Assembly: GCA_902555945.1 (NCBI GenBank)
Contig: CACDUS010000007.1
Location: 1-64,000, forward strand
DNA length: 64,000 bases
Reading direction: 5' to 3'
From: an uncultured Pelagibacteraceae bacterium
GTDB lineage: Bacteria > Pseudomonadota > Alphaproteobacteria > Pelagibacterales > Pelagibacteraceae
Shown: positions 8,465 through 17,276 of the stretch, one piece after another
Layout: each line of letters opens with the position of its first letter
Position numbering within the stretch: position 1 is the first letter of the stretch
The notes under the pieces: model-generated
Told to the model about the DNA's origin: nothing
The model's database searches: none
The model's input: only the letters and a program-made list of their open reading frames with translations
Position numbers and translations under genes: made by a program

Positions 8465-8881
8465 TTAGCTAATAGATTCTAAAGTTTTTTGAAATTTACC
8501 AGCGTGAGATTTTTCAGCTTTTGCTAATGTTTCAAACCAATCAGCAATTTCTTCAAAACCTTCTTCTCTTGCAGTTTTTGCCATACCTGGATACATGTCT
8601 GTATATTCATGTGTTTCACCAGCTACTGCTGACTCTAAATTTGCTCTAGTCTCACCAATTGGCTTACCAGTTGCTGGATCACCAACTTGTTCTAAATACT
8701 CTAGATGTCCATGAGCATGACCTGTTTCACCTTCAGCAGTTGATCTAAAAACTGTAGCTACATCGTTGTAACCTTCAATATCAGCTTTTTGAGCAAAATA
8801 TAAATATCTTCTGTTTGCTTGGCTTTCACCTGCAAAAGCTGCTTTTAAGTTTTCTTCTGTCTTAGTTCCTTTTAATGACAT
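8465..8881 (-). CDS. rbr: Rubrerythrin (diiron domain only)
   Basis: Ferritin-like diiron protein of the rubrerythrin family, associated with peroxide reduction. The iron-ligand carboxylate/histidine motifs are AFAGESQANRRYLYF, STAEGETGHAHGH, SAVAGETHEYTDMY and LAKAEKSHAGKF. At 138 residues it has no cysteine at all and lacks the C-terminal rubredoxin domain, so it needs an external electron donor; the neighbouring Fe-S oxidoreductase is a natural candidate. A strong AAGGAG ribosome site lies 6 bases before the ATG (8893-8888), unusual in this window, suggesting high expression. Confidence 0.92.
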   Translation of the reverse strand: MSLKGTKTEENLKAAFAGESQANRRYLYFAQKADIEGYNDVATVFRSTAEGETGHAHGHLEYLEQVGDPATGKPIGETRANLESAVAGETHEYTDMYPGMAKTAREEGFEEIADWFETLAKAEKSHAGKFQKTLESIS

Positions 8882-8938
8882 TTTAATCTCCTTATTTGAT
8901 TTTCTAAGTATATAGTTCTTATAATGTAGAAGTCAATA

Positions 8939-8960
8939 GTTTAGAATAATTATAATGTAT
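8939..8960. promoter_or_regulatory. Candidate Irr/Fur-type box upstream of rubrerythrin
   Basis: The plus strand carries TTTAGAATAATTATAATGTA from 8940, in the 104-base gap between the irr stop and the rubrerythrin start. Two close relatives of the same sequence occur between irr and fabA. TTTAGAA resembles a half of the Irr/iron control element described in rhizobia. The composition here is AT-rich, so the match is suggestive only. Confidence 0.4.
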
Positions 8961-8985
8961 AATTTAAACTACTGATATTATTAGA

Positions 8986-9414
8986 TTATTTTTGATTTTG
9001 ATTATCAGTTGCAACTTTTATTAAAACTTCAACTGAATTAATTTTTTTTCCTAAAATATTTTTTTTGATTTTTGGTGTCTCAACAACTTCATCAGTGCAA
9101 TCAATTAACTCATTTGTATCCTGGTCAAAAAAGTGATGGTGGCTAGTTGTGTTAGTATCAAAATAACTTTTATCACTATTTATAGAAATCTCTTTTAAAT
9201 AACCTTTGTTTTTAAATGCATGAACTGTGTTATAAACTGTTGCTAAGGATATTTTTTCATTAAGTTGTTCTGAAATATCTTTTGCAAGGTCGTTAATTGT
9301 AAAATGAAAAGTCTTTTCTCTATCAAACAATACCTCACAGATCTTAAGCCTTTGCTTAGTAGGCCTTAGTCCCGAAGATCTCAATTTATCAGTAAATTCA
9401 AGCTTTTTTGACAT
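8986..9414 (-). CDS. irr: Fur-family iron response regulator Irr
   Basis: A 142-residue Fur-superfamily DNA-binding repressor. The winged-helix part covers residues 1-85, with LRPTKQRLKICEVLF and the recognition segment KISLATVYNTVHAFKNKGYLKEI. The dimerisation domain contains SHHHFFDQDTNELIDC; the His triplet is the haem-binding feature of Irr. Linkage to fabA-fabB-fabI on the opposite strand is the classic alphaproteobacterial irr neighbourhood and supports Irr over PerR or Fur. A second Fur homologue lies at 24410. Two similar AT-rich boxes upstream suggest self-regulation. Confidence 0.85.
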   Translation of the reverse strand: MSKKLEFTDKLRSSGLRPTKQRLKICEVLFDREKTFHFTINDLAKDISEQLNEKISLATVYNTVHAFKNKGYLKEISINSDKSYFDTNTTSHHHFFDQDTNELIDCTDEVVETPKIKKNILGKKINSVEVLIKVATDNQNQK

Positions 9415-9435
9415 ATAATTTATAATAATTCTAAA
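9415..9435. promoter_or_regulatory. Candidate Irr-type box directly before irr
   Basis: Read on the minus strand it starts TTTAGAATTATTATAAATT and ends at the base before the irr ATG. It is one of three related sequences near irr and rubrerythrin. Its position over the irr translation start would suit autorepression. Assignment rests on similarity to the other two copies and on the rhizobial iron control element. Confidence 0.4.
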
Positions 9436-9440
9436 CTTTA

Positions 9441-9461
9441 TGTATATTATAATTATCTAAA
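9441..9461. promoter_or_regulatory. Second Irr-type box in the irr-fabA gap
   Basis: On the minus strand the sequence is TTTAGATAATTATAATATAC, differing from the rubrerythrin copy by one missing A and one G/A change in the first 19 bases. It lies in the 71-base divergent gap between irr and fabA, about 26 bases from its partner box, so one regulator could act on both genes. Confidence 0.4.
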
Positions 9462-9485
9462 ATCAAGTAATAAGGTGATCAATTT

Positions 9486-9986
9486 ATGAAAAAAAACTCA
9501 TATTCTTATGATGATCTTATAAATTGTGGAAATGGGGGGCTCTTTGGCCCTGGAAATGCCAAATTACCACTTCCTCCAATGCTTATGTTTGATAGAATTA
9601 CAGAAATTAATGATAATAATGGTGCTTTTAAAAAAGGGTCACTAAAAGCGGAATTAGACATTAAAAAAGACCTTTGGTTTTTTGATTGTCATTTCAAGGA
9701 AGACCCTGTAATGCCAGGTTGTCTTGGGCTTGATGCTATGTGGCAGCTGGTTGGATTTTATCTGGGTTGGATAGGTAATCCTGGAAAAGGAAGAGCATTA
9801 GGAGTTGGAACAGTGAAGTTCACAGGAGAAGTATTACAAAATGTTAAATTAGTAACATATGTGATTGATATGAAAAAAATTATGTCTCCTGGTGGAACAA
9901 CAGTTGGTCTAGCTAATGGAGTTGTTTTAGCTGATGGTAAAAAAATATATTCAGCAGAAAATTTAAAGGTAGGATTGTTTAAATAA
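9486..9986 (+). CDS. fabA: 3-hydroxydecanoyl-ACP dehydratase/isomerase FabA
   Basis: Dehydrates 3-hydroxydecanoyl-ACP and isomerises trans-2 to cis-3-decenoyl-ACP, the branch point to unsaturated fatty acids. The catalytic histidine lies in [23 protein letters not shown], with the catalytic Asp in GLDAMW (about residues 70-84), and [20 protein letters not shown] follows. The 166-residue length is normal. It is preceded by an AAGGTG ribosome-binding site, overlaps the fabB start by one base, and diverges from irr. Confidence 0.97.
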   Translation: MKKNSYSYDDLINCGNGGLFGPGNAKLPLPPMLMFDRITEINDNNGAFKKGSLKAELDIKKDLWFFDCHFKEDPVMPGCLGLDAMWQLVGFYLGWIGNPGKGRALGVGTVKFTGEVLQNVKLVTYVIDMKKIMSPGGTTVGLANGVVLADGKKIYSAENLKVGLFK

Positions 9987-11197
9987 TGAGAAGAGTTGTT
10001 ATTACAGGCCTGGGTATTGTTTCTTGTCTTGGAAATAATCAAGAAGAAGTCCATCAATCACTTTTAAACTCAAAATCAGGAATTACTTTTTCTGAAGAAT
10101 ATAAAGAACACAATCTCAAAAGCCATGTTCATGGAAAACCTAATATTAAACTTGAGGATCATGTTGATAGAAAAACAATAAGGTTTATGGGGTCAGGTTC
10201 AGCTTATAATTATATTGCAATGAAAGAAGCAATTAAAGACTCTGGCTTAGAGGAAAATGAAGTAAGTAATTTTAAAACTGGAATTATAATGGGTTCTGGT
10301 GGTCCTTCTATTGAAAATGTAATTTTAGCTGCAGATAAAACTAGAGCTAAAACTCCAAAATTAATGGGTCCTTTTATTGTGCCAAGAACAATGGCAAGTA
10401 CTGCCTCGGCAACCCTTGCTGTGCCCTTTAAAATAAAAGGAACTAACTATACGATGAGTTCTGCATGCGCAACTAGTGGACACTGCATTGGAAACTCTAT
10501 GGAATTAATTCAAATGGGTAAACAAGATGTTGTATTTGCTGGTGGTAGTGAAGAAATTCACTGGGCAATGACTGCGATGTTTGATGCCATGACTGCTCTA
10601 TCTTCAAAATACAATGACTCACCAGAGACAGCATCAAGAGCTTATGACAAAACTAGAGATGGATTTGTTATCGCAGGTGGTGGTGGAGTTTTGGTTCTTG
10701 AAGAATATGAACATGCAAAAGCTAGAGGAGCAAAAATATATGCAGAATTAACTGGTTATGGAGCAACTTCAGATGGATATGATATGGTGGCACCATCTGG
10801 AGAAGGAGCTGTAAGATGTATGAAAATGGCAATGGCTACAGCTAAAAATAAAATTGATTATATCAATACTCATGGAACATCTACACCAGTAGGAGATATT
10901 ACAGAACTAAAAGCAGTTAAAGAAACTTTTGGAACTAATATTCCAAAAATAAGTTCAACAAAATCTTTGTCAGGTCATCCTTTAGGTGCAGCCTCAGTTC
11001 ACGAAGCAATATACTGTTTGATTATGATGAAAAATAATTTCATTACAGGATCTGCTAACATCACAGACATGGATGATGATGCTAAAAAATTTCCTATAGT
11101 TTCAAAAACTGAAACTGGAACAACTTTAAATGCAGTAATGTCAAATAGTTTTGGTTTTGGTGGAACCAATGCTGCACTAATTTTTGAAAAGGTCTAA
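9986..11197 (+). CDS. fabB: 3-oxoacyl-ACP synthase I FabB
   Basis: Beta-ketoacyl-ACP synthase that elongates unsaturated acyl chains made by FabA. The thiolase-fold catalytic triad is visible: Cys in [13 protein letters not shown] (about residue 163), His in [11 protein letters not shown] (about 298) and His in [11 protein letters not shown] (about 333). It ends with the [12 protein letters not shown] motif. Length 403 matches FabB. The ATG overlaps the fabA stop (TAATG) and fabI starts two bases after its stop, so the three genes form one operon. Confidence 0.97.
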   Translation: MRRVVITGLGIVSCLGNNQEEVHQSLLNSKSGITFSEEYKEHNLKSHVHGKPNIKLEDHVDRKTIRFMGSGSAYNYIAMKEAIKDSGLEENEVSNFKTGIIMGSGGPSIENVILAADKTRAKTPKLMGPFIVPRTMASTASATLAVPFKIKGTNYTMSSACATSGHCIGNSMELIQMGKQDVVFAGGSEEIHWAMTAMFDAMTALSSKYNDSPETASRAYDKTRDGFVIAGGGGVLVLEEYEHAKARGAKIYAELTGYGATSDGYDMVAPSGEGAVRCMKMAMATAKNKIDYINTHGTSTPVGDITELKAVKETFGTNIPKISSTKSLSGHPLGAASVHEAIYCLIMMKNNFITGSANITDMDDDAKKFPIVSKTETGTTLNAVMSNSFGFGGTNAALIFEKV

Positions 11198-11199
11198 TT

Positions 11200-11985
11200 A
11201 TGAGTTTAATGAAAGGTAAAAAAGGATTGATCATGGGAGTTGCCAATGAAAGATCTATAGCTTGGGGTATTTCACAAAAACTAGCTGAGGCTGGTGCAGA
11301 GCTTGCATTTACTTATTTAGGAGATGCCTTAAAAAAAAGAGTTATTCCTTTAGCTGAAAAGTTAGATTCAAAAGTAACATTTAGTTGTGATGTTGAAAAA
11401 AAAGAAGAAGTAATAAAATTATTTGAGGATATAAAATCACAGTGGGGTGAAATTGATTTTGTTGTCCACGCAGTTGCTTTTTCAGATAAGTCAGAATTAT
11501 CAGGTGAATATTTAAATACTACAAGAGAGAATTTTTTAAGAAGTATGTTGATTTCATGTTTTTCATTTACCGAAGTAGCAAAAGAAGCATCAAAAGTGAT
11601 GAAACAAGGTGGGAGTCTTCTTACGTTGACCTACGAGTCCACCAAAGCTATTCCTAATTATAACGTAATGGGTGTTTGTAAATCTGCGTTAGAAGCTAGT
11701 GTAAAATACCTAGCTAGAGATCTGGGCTCCAAAGGTATGAGAGTAAATGCAATTAGCGCTGGACCTATTAAAACACTAGCAGCGTCAGCAATTGGTGATG
11801 CTAAATTTTTATATAAGTGGAATGAAGACCATTCTTTCCTTAAGAGAAATGTAGATATTCATGATGTTGGAAACTCAGCATTATATCTATTAAGTGATCT
11901 TGCAAATGGTGTTACTGGCGAAATTCATTATGTTGATGCAGGATATAATAAGGTTGGAATGCCTGATCCTAAAAATATAACATAA
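11200..11985 (+). CDS. fabI: Enoyl-ACP reductase FabI (NADH)
   Basis: Short-chain dehydrogenase-fold enzyme that reduces enoyl-ACP in the last step of each elongation cycle. The FabI-type cofactor segment GVANERSIAWGI is at residues 13-24 and the catalytic Y-X6-K is YNVMGVCK (about 157-164). The ISAGPIKTLAASAIGD loop near 190 is also typical. Length is 261. It ends the fab operon; a short repeat-protein frame follows five bases later. Confidence 0.97.
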   Translation: MSLMKGKKGLIMGVANERSIAWGISQKLAEAGAELAFTYLGDALKKRVIPLAEKLDSKVTFSCDVEKKEEVIKLFEDIKSQWGEIDFVVHAVAFSDKSELSGEYLNTTRENFLRSMLISCFSFTEVAKEASKVMKQGGSLLTLTYESTKAIPNYNVMGVCKSALEASVKYLARDLGSKGMRVNAISAGPIKTLAASAIGDAKFLYKWNEDHSFLKRNVDIHDVGNSALYLLSDLANGVTGEIHYVDAGYNKVGMPDPKNIT

Positions 11986-11990
11986 TTTTT

Positions 11991-12287
11991 ATTAAAAGAA
12001 TTTACTGCTTAATTATTCTCATAATTTTTTTAAATAGTAGTGCTTGGGCTGTAATTGCTGACTTCTCAATTAAAGTAACTAGTTCATCTATTCTTGCGGA
12101 TATATCGGTATATAAAACATCTAGCTCTATTTTGGCAGATGAGTCCTGGTACAATGCAGGTTCATGCTCCGGATTTGGAGATGTTTCTGTGTATTTCACA
12201 AGTAGTTCAATACTTGCAGACAAATCAATTTATTTTACTTCCAGCTCTATACTTGCTGACAAAACAGTTTGTTTCACTAATTATTAA
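11991..12287 (+). CDS. Small secreted repeat protein, apparent ATT start, unrecognised family
   Basis: An open frame of 98 codons not found by ATG-based calling. It begins ATT AAA AGA (Met/Ile-Lys-Arg), then the hydrophobic CLIILIIFLNSSAWA, a good signal peptide with cleavage after AWA. The mature part has about five 13-residue repeats of the form xS[VI][YK]xTSSSILAD, one of them variant (SWYNAGSCSGFGD), and ends KTVCFTNY. The TSSSILAD units use different synonymous codons each time (TCATCTATTCTTGCGGAT, AGCTCTATTTTGGCAGAT, AGTTCAATACTTGCAGAC, AGCTCTATACTTGCTGAC), which shows selection on protein sequence. No ATG, GTG or TTG lies upstream in frame before a stop at 11970. It abuts the pnp stop with no gap. 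It recalls small repeat families such as DUF6150, unverified. Confidence 0.7.
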   Translation: MKRIYCLIILIIFLNSSAWAVIADFSIKVTSSSILADISVYKTSSSILADESWYNAGSCSGFGDVSVYFTSSSILADKSIYFTSSSILADKTVCFTNY

Positions 12288-14360
12288 TTATTCAGCAGCC
12301 TGTTTCATAGATAGTTTTACTTTACCTCTATCGAAACCAATCACTTTAACTTTTACTTCGTCACCTTCTTTAACAACATCGGTAACTTTAGCTACTCTTT
12401 TATCTGCTAGCTCTGAGATGTGAACAAGTCCATCTTGTTTTCCTAAAAAATTAACAAATGCACCAAACTCCATAATCTTCATAACTTTACCTGAATAAAT
12501 TTTATTTAGTTCAGCTTTTGCAGTGATATCTTTAATCATTTGCATAGCAATGTTTCTAGACTCTTCATCTGGAGCAGCAACTGTTACAACACCTTCATCA
12601 TTTACATCTACTTTTGCACCTGATTTTTCAACTATCTCTCTTATCGTTGCGCCACCTTTTCCAATCACAGCCGCAATATCTTTTTTATCAACGTTAATTT
12701 TTTCCATTTTTGGAGTGTGTTTTCCAACTTCTGCTCTTGATGCTGATAGTGCTTTATTCATTTCTCCTAAAATATGAACTCTTCCATCTTTAGCTTGACT
12801 TAATGCCTGCTCCATAATTTCAAATGTAATACCAGTAATTTTAATATCCATTTGAAGTGAAGTAATTCCATTTTTAGTTCCTGCAACTTTAAAATCCATG
12901 TCTCCTAAATGATCTTCATCCCCTAAAATATCCGAAAGGACACTAAAATCATCACCCTCTTTAATTAAACCCATTGCTATACCTGCAACTGGCTCTTTTA
13001 TCGGCACACCAGCATCCATTAAGGCAAGTGAAGTTCCGCAGACCGTAGCCATTGAAGATGAGCCATTAGATTCTGTTATTTCAGAAACAACTCTAAAAGT
13101 ATAAGGAAATGCTTCTTTAGACGGTAATGAAGAGTGAATAGCTCTCCAAGCTAATTTACCATGTCCTATTTCTCTTCTACCAGTTCCAATTCTTCCTGTT
13201 TCTCCAACTGAGAATGGTGGAAAGTTATAGTGAAGCATAAATCTCTCTTTTTGTAGTCCATCTAGACTCTCAATTCGTTGTTCGTCATCAGATGTACCTA
13301 AAGTAGCTGTTACAATTGCTTGTGTTTCTCCTCTAGTAAATAAAGCAGAACCATGAGTTCTCGGTAAGATACCAACTTCACAAGAAATAGGTCTAACATC
13401 TGATAATCCTCTTCCATCAATTCTATTTTTGTTTTTTAGTATGTCTGTTCTTACAATTGATTTTTCTATCTTTTTAAGCTCAGAATTTACGTCTAGATCT
13501 GTATAGTTTTCATCCTCTTCATAAAGCTTTTTAGCCTTATCTGTGATCCCTGAAATTTGATTTGATCTATCTTGTTTATCTCTTGTTGCAAAAGCTTTTT
13601 TAAGATCTTTTGTAAATGTTTCTTCTAGTTTTTTCTTAACTTCTGATAGATCTTTCTTTTCAACAGTCCACTCAGGTTTTCTACACTCTTTTGCAAGTTC
13701 CTCAATCATTTCAATTACTGGAACAAAACCTTCATGACCAAATTTAACAGCATTTAACATTTCTTCTTCTGTTAAACCGCTTGCCTCAGATTCGACCATA
13801 AGCACAGCATCTTTTGTACCTGCTACTACTAAATCTAATTTTGATTTTTCTAATTCTGCTTTAGATGGATTTAAAACATATTTTCCATCTACAAAGCCAA
13901 CTCTTGAAGCACCTACAGGGCCCATAAATGGCATTCCTGATATAGCTAAAGCTGCTGAAGATGCAGTGATTGATAAAATATCTGGTTCATTTTCTTTATC
14001 GTATGAAATTACTGTTGGTAATAACTGTACTTCATTTTTAAATTCATCTGGAAACAAAGGTCTGATTGGTCTGTCAATTAATCTAGAGATTAATGTTTCG
14101 CTCTCAGTTGGTCTTGCTTCTCTTTTAAAATATCCACCTGGAATTTTTCCAGCTGCATAATATTTTTCTTGATAATTTACAGATAATGGAAAGTAATCCA
14201 TATCAGGATTTACTTTTTTTGCTCCTACTACTGTTGCTAGTACGACTGTTTCTCCACATGTTGCAATTATTGCACCGTCTGCCTGTCTTGCTACTTTACC
14301 TGTTTCTAAACTTATCTTCTTTCCCGCTACTTCAATTTCCTTCTTGTATACTTTAAACAT
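12288..14360 (-). CDS. pnp: Polyribonucleotide nucleotidyltransferase (PNPase)
   Basis: Phosphorolytic 3'-5' exoribonuclease of the RNA degradosome. Two RNase PH domains cover about residues 1-230 and 310-540, separated by the helical PNPase domain. The second holds [19 protein letters not shown] and the catalytic-site [18 protein letters not shown]. The KH domain ([19 protein letters not shown], near 565) and S1 domain ([15 protein letters not shown]...GLVHISEL, near 625) close the protein. Length 690 is normal, without the long C-terminal tail seen in some relatives. It follows rpsO by 57 bases. Confidence 0.97.
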   Translation of the reverse strand: MFKVYKKEIEVAGKKISLETGKVARQADGAIIATCGETVVLATVVGAKKVNPDMDYFPLSVNYQEKYYAAGKIPGGYFKREARPTESETLISRLIDRPIRPLFPDEFKNEVQLLPTVISYDKENEPDILSITASSAALAISGMPFMGPVGASRVGFVDGKYVLNPSKAELEKSKLDLVVAGTKDAVLMVESEASGLTEEEMLNAVKFGHEGFVPVIEMIEELAKECRKPEWTVEKKDLSEVKKKLEETFTKDLKKAFATRDKQDRSNQISGITDKAKKLYEEDENYTDLDVNSELKKIEKSIVRTDILKNKNRIDGRGLSDVRPISCEVGILPRTHGSALFTRGETQAIVTATLGTSDDEQRIESLDGLQKERFMLHYNFPPFSVGETGRIGTGRREIGHGKLAWRAIHSSLPSKEAFPYTFRVVSEITESNGSSSMATVCGTSLALMDAGVPIKEPVAGIAMGLIKEGDDFSVLSDILGDEDHLGDMDFKVAGTKNGITSLQMDIKITGITFEIMEQALSQAKDGRVHILGEMNKALSASRAEVGKHTPKMEKINVDKKDIAAVIGKGGATIREIVEKSGAKVDVNDEGVVTVAAPDEESRNIAMQMIKDITAKAELNKIYSGKVMKIMEFGAFVNFLGKQDGLVHISELADKRVAKVTDVVKEGDEVKVKVIGFDRGKVKLSMKQAAE

Positions 14361-14363
14361 TTC

Positions 14364-14400
14364 ATTTCCATTTCGTTTCGTTCGTTTCGTTCCATTCCGT
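14364..14400 (-). repeat. Purine-rich CGAAA-type repeats in the pnp leader
   Basis: The minus strand between rpsO and pnp reads as overlapping GAACGAAACGAACGAAACG units with GGAA interspersed, a low-complexity, nearly all-purine tract ending just before the pnp ATG. It may serve as an unstructured ribosome loading site. I see no hairpin of the kind that controls pnp in enterics. Confidence 0.5.
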
Positions 14401-14417
14401 TCTATCTATCTTGACTT

Positions 14418-14666
14418 CTATTTTCTTAAATTCAATTTCGACAGTACATTTTTGTAAGAATCCATTTTATTCCTCTTTAAGTATTCTAACAATTTCTTTC
14501 TTCTATTTACCGCTCTCAACAATCCAACAGATGAATGTTTGTCTTTTTTGAATTGCTTAATATGTTTAGAGAGAGTTTCAATTTTCTCTGTTAGCAAAGC
14601 GATCTGAATCTCTGAAGATCCAGTATCTTTATCGTGCATTGCTAATTCTTGTGCCTTTTTGTTCAT
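14418..14666 (-). CDS. rpsO: 30S ribosomal protein S15
   Basis: Primary 16S rRNA-binding protein of the central domain. The S15 core is clear: KDTGSSEIQIALLTEKI near residue 13, then the rRNA-binding HKQFKKDKHSSVGLL-like helix-loop (HIKQFKKDKHSSVGLL) and NRRKKLLEYLKRNKMD. At 82 residues the N-terminus is about six residues shorter than usual. A purine-rich AGGAAGAAAGAGG precedes the ATG. The standard rbfA-truB-rpsO order is kept except that truB is missing. Confidence 0.96.
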   Translation of the reverse strand: MNKKAQELAMHDKDTGSSEIQIALLTEKIETLSKHIKQFKKDKHSSVGLLRAVNRRKKLLEYLKRNKMDSYKNVLSKLNLRK

Positions 14667-14678
14667 GCCTCTTTCTTC

Positions 14679-15047
14679 CTATTTATTTGTTTGTTTTATT
14701 AAGTTTTCTATTTTTTCCGCATACTCAAAAGATTCGTCTTTTCTAAAAAGTACTTTTGGTAAAAATTTCATAACCACTTTTTGTGATAAAATTTTTCTTA
14801 TTAAAAATGAGTATTCCTTTAAAACTTTAATTGTCTCCTCTGCATCCTTTCCTCCTAATGGAAGAACATATGCTTTTGCAATTTTTAGATCTGGACTCAT
14901 TCTCACTTCCGTAACCGTAATAGTGTTTGTTTCTAAATTCGGTACCTTAGCCTCATTTCTTATAAAAATCATGCTTAAAGACTGCTTAATCATTTCTCCT
15001 ACTCTAAGCTGTCTTTGAGATACTGGTTTTCCTATTCTATCTGCCAT
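14679..15047 (-). CDS. rbfA: Ribosome-binding factor A
   Basis: Late 30S maturation factor of KH-like fold, acting on the 5' end of 16S rRNA. The start MADRIGKPVSQRQLRVGEMIKQSLS and the segment TVTEVRMSPDLKIAKAYVLPLGG are typical, as is the VVMKFLPKVLFRKDESFEYAEKIE end. The 122-residue length is on the short side but complete. It overlaps the infB stop by one base and stands 12 bases before rpsO. Confidence 0.95.
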   Translation of the reverse strand: MADRIGKPVSQRQLRVGEMIKQSLSMIFIRNEAKVPNLETNTITVTEVRMSPDLKIAKAYVLPLGGKDAEETIKVLKEYSFLIRKILSQKVVMKFLPKVLFRKDESFEYAEKIENLIKQTNK

Positions 15048-17266
15048 TAAATTGACCTCTCTGTAGATGTAACACTAAATGCCTCTATAGTATCATTTTT
15101 TTGAAAATCCATATAATCTTTAACTGTAATTCCACATTCTTGTCCACTAGTTACTTGTTTCACTTGGTTTTTTTCTCTAAATATTGTTCCAACTTTTCCA
15201 GTATAAATTATTGCACCATCTCTAATAATTCTAACTTCAGAATTACTGCTGATTTCGCCATCTGTCACTTTTGAACCTGCTACTTTTCCTGCACCTGAGA
15301 CTTTAAAAATTTCTAAAATTTGAGCTGTACCTGTAATTGCTTCTTTAACTTCTGGCGCCAATAAACCTGACATTCTTTGTTTAATGTAATCTAAAACCTC
15401 ATAAATTATATTATAAGAAGAAATTTTAATCTTTTCATTTTCAGCAAGTTTTTTAGCTTCTTTGCTTGGTTTAACATTAAAAGCTATCAAAACTGCATTA
15501 GAAGCTTTTGCTAATGTTACATCAGTCTCAGTTACCATTCCTATATCTGACAAAATAATTTTTGGTTTTACCTCATCATGTTCAATTTGGCTGATTGCAT
15601 TTTTTATTGCTTCTGATGACCCGTGAACATCAGATTTTATTATCAAATTTAATTCTTCAGATGATTTATCTGAAAAAGCTGACTCCTGAGTTGCAAATGT
15701 CAAAGGATTTTTACCACCTTTGCTCTCCTCAGCTCTATTTTCACTTAAAGATTTTGCTTCTTTTTCGTTATTAAGAACTATGAAATCATCACCAGCTTTT
15801 GCTGCTCCATTAATTCCTAAAATTTCTACAGGTGTAGATGGTAAAGCTTTGTTAATATTTGTTCCTTTATCATTTATGATTGCTCTTACTTTTCCCCATC
15901 TCAATCCACATACAAAAAAATCACCTTTTTTCAAAGTACCAGTTGTAATGATAACTGTTGCAACAGGTCCTCTTCCTATATCAATCTTTGATTCTAAAAC
16001 TATTCCAGTAGCTTCAGACTCAAAATCTGTTTTCAAATCTAAAATTTCAGCTTGTAAGCTTATTGCTTCTAGGAGTTTATCCAAATTAAGTTTAGTTTTA
16101 GCAGATATTTCAACCATTAAAGTATCTCCTGATAAATCTTCTGCTATTAATTCATATTCTAACAACTGGTTTTTAACTTTTTGAGGGTCTGCATCTGGTA
16201 AATCACATTTATTAATGGCAACTACTATAGGTACGTTTGCAGCCTTTGCATGTTTAATAGACTCTACTGTTTGAGGTTTAACTCCATCATTAGCAGCAAC
16301 TACCAATACCACAATATCTGTAAGTTTAGACCCTCTTGCTCTCATTTCTGTAAAAGCTGCGTGCCCTGGAGTATCTATAAATGTTAACTTGTTTGAATTA
16401 TTTTCAATTTGGTAGGCTCCAATATGTTGTGTTATACCTCCAAATTCGCCTGATACTACATTCGCACTTCTCAAAACATCCAGAACTGAGGTTTTTCCAT
16501 GATCAACATGGCCCATTACAGTTATTATAGGAGGTCTATTTTTTAAATTTTCAGATCTTGATTCTTTAATTTTCTTAATTATTTCCTCAGTCTTTTCTTC
16601 ACGAATTGGATTATGTCCAAACTCTTTTACTAAGTATTCAGCTGTGTCTGCAGCTAAAGTTTGATTTATCGTAACCGTTACCCCCATTCCAAAAAGATGT
16701 TTTATTACATTGCTAGATTGTTCAGCCATTCTATTTGCAAGTTCTCTAACTGTAATTGCCTCAGGGATATTAACATCTCTTTTTATTGATTTTTGATTTT
16801 CTTTATTTTCTTCTTTATTCGCATTTTTTAATTCTTTTTGTCTTGCTCTTTTAACTGAAGCCAAACTTCTTTCTCTTGTTTCTATCTCATCACTTAATGC
16901 TCTTGATACAGTAAGTTTAACCTCTCTTTTTTTTGTTCCTAATTTTGATTTTTTTTCTTTAGTATCAACTTCAGCTTTTAATCTCTTAGTCGCTCTTTGT
17001 TCAGCTAGTTTTCTTTTTTCAAAATCACTAGTAATTGTTGATGTTTTGTTAGAAAAATTAATTTTTGGTTGACCCGCTCTTTTATCATTAAAAAATGAGG
17101 ATTTTTTTTCAAAAGATTTATTAATATTGCCTTTGTTGATATTCTTATTATTTTGATTGCTGATTACAACTGTCTTTTTTCCGTGTGATTTTGAAGTATC
17201 AAGCTTTTTAAATGGATTTTTTTTCGAGCTTCCAGAAATAGTAAGTTTTGTTTTTTTGTTCTCCAT
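15047..17266 (-). CDS. infB: Translation initiation factor IF-2
   Basis: GTPase that brings initiator tRNA to the 30S subunit. The first 160 residues are a charged, low-complexity Lys-rich linker. The IF2 N-like segment EAITVRELANRMAEQSSNVIKHLF follows near 170. The G domain has GHVDHGKT (about 250), DTPGHAAF and NKCD, and the EF-Tu-like and C-terminal fMet-tRNA domains follow. The full length of 739 residues is short for alphaproteobacteria because the N-terminal region is reduced. It lies 10 bases after nusA; the usual ylxR between them is absent. Confidence 0.97.
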   Translation of the reverse strand: MENKKTKLTISGSSKKNPFKKLDTSKSHGKKTVVISNQNNKNINKGNINKSFEKKSSFFNDKRAGQPKINFSNKTSTITSDFEKRKLAEQRATKRLKAEVDTKEKKSKLGTKKREVKLTVSRALSDEIETRERSLASVKRARQKELKNANKEENKENQKSIKRDVNIPEAITVRELANRMAEQSSNVIKHLFGMGVTVTINQTLAADTAEYLVKEFGHNPIREEKTEEIIKKIKESRSENLKNRPPIITVMGHVDHGKTSVLDVLRSANVVSGEFGGITQHIGAYQIENNSNKLTFIDTPGHAAFTEMRARGSKLTDIVVLVVAANDGVKPQTVESIKHAKAANVPIVVAINKCDLPDADPQKVKNQLLEYELIAEDLSGDTLMVEISAKTKLNLDKLLEAISLQAEILDLKTDFESEATGIVLESKIDIGRGPVATVIITTGTLKKGDFFVCGLRWGKVRAIINDKGTNINKALPSTPVEILGINGAAKAGDDFIVLNNEKEAKSLSENRAEESKGGKNPLTFATQESAFSDKSSEELNLIIKSDVHGSSEAIKNAISQIEHDEVKPKIILSDIGMVTETDVTLAKASNAVLIAFNVKPSKEAKKLAENEKIKISSYNIIYEVLDYIKQRMSGLLAPEVKEAITGTAQILEIFKVSGAGKVAGSKVTDGEISSNSEVRIIRDGAIIYTGKVGTIFREKNQVKQVTSGQECGITVKDYMDFQKNDTIEAFSVTSTERSI

Positions 17267-17276
17267 ATTTCATACC

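Noticed and set aside
12002-12223. Minus-strand 73-codon frame between fabI and pnp
   Set aside because: It is the antisense shadow of the plus-strand repeat protein, whose synonymous codon variation and signal peptide show the real coding strand.
12094-12423. Plus-strand 109-codon frame running into pnp
   Set aside because: It is out of frame with the repeat protein and its second half is antisense to the pnp S1 domain; no family features.
14364-14400. Possible CRISPR-like or VNTR array in the pnp leader
   Set aside because: Units are only about 5 bases, without spacers; simple low-complexity sequence.
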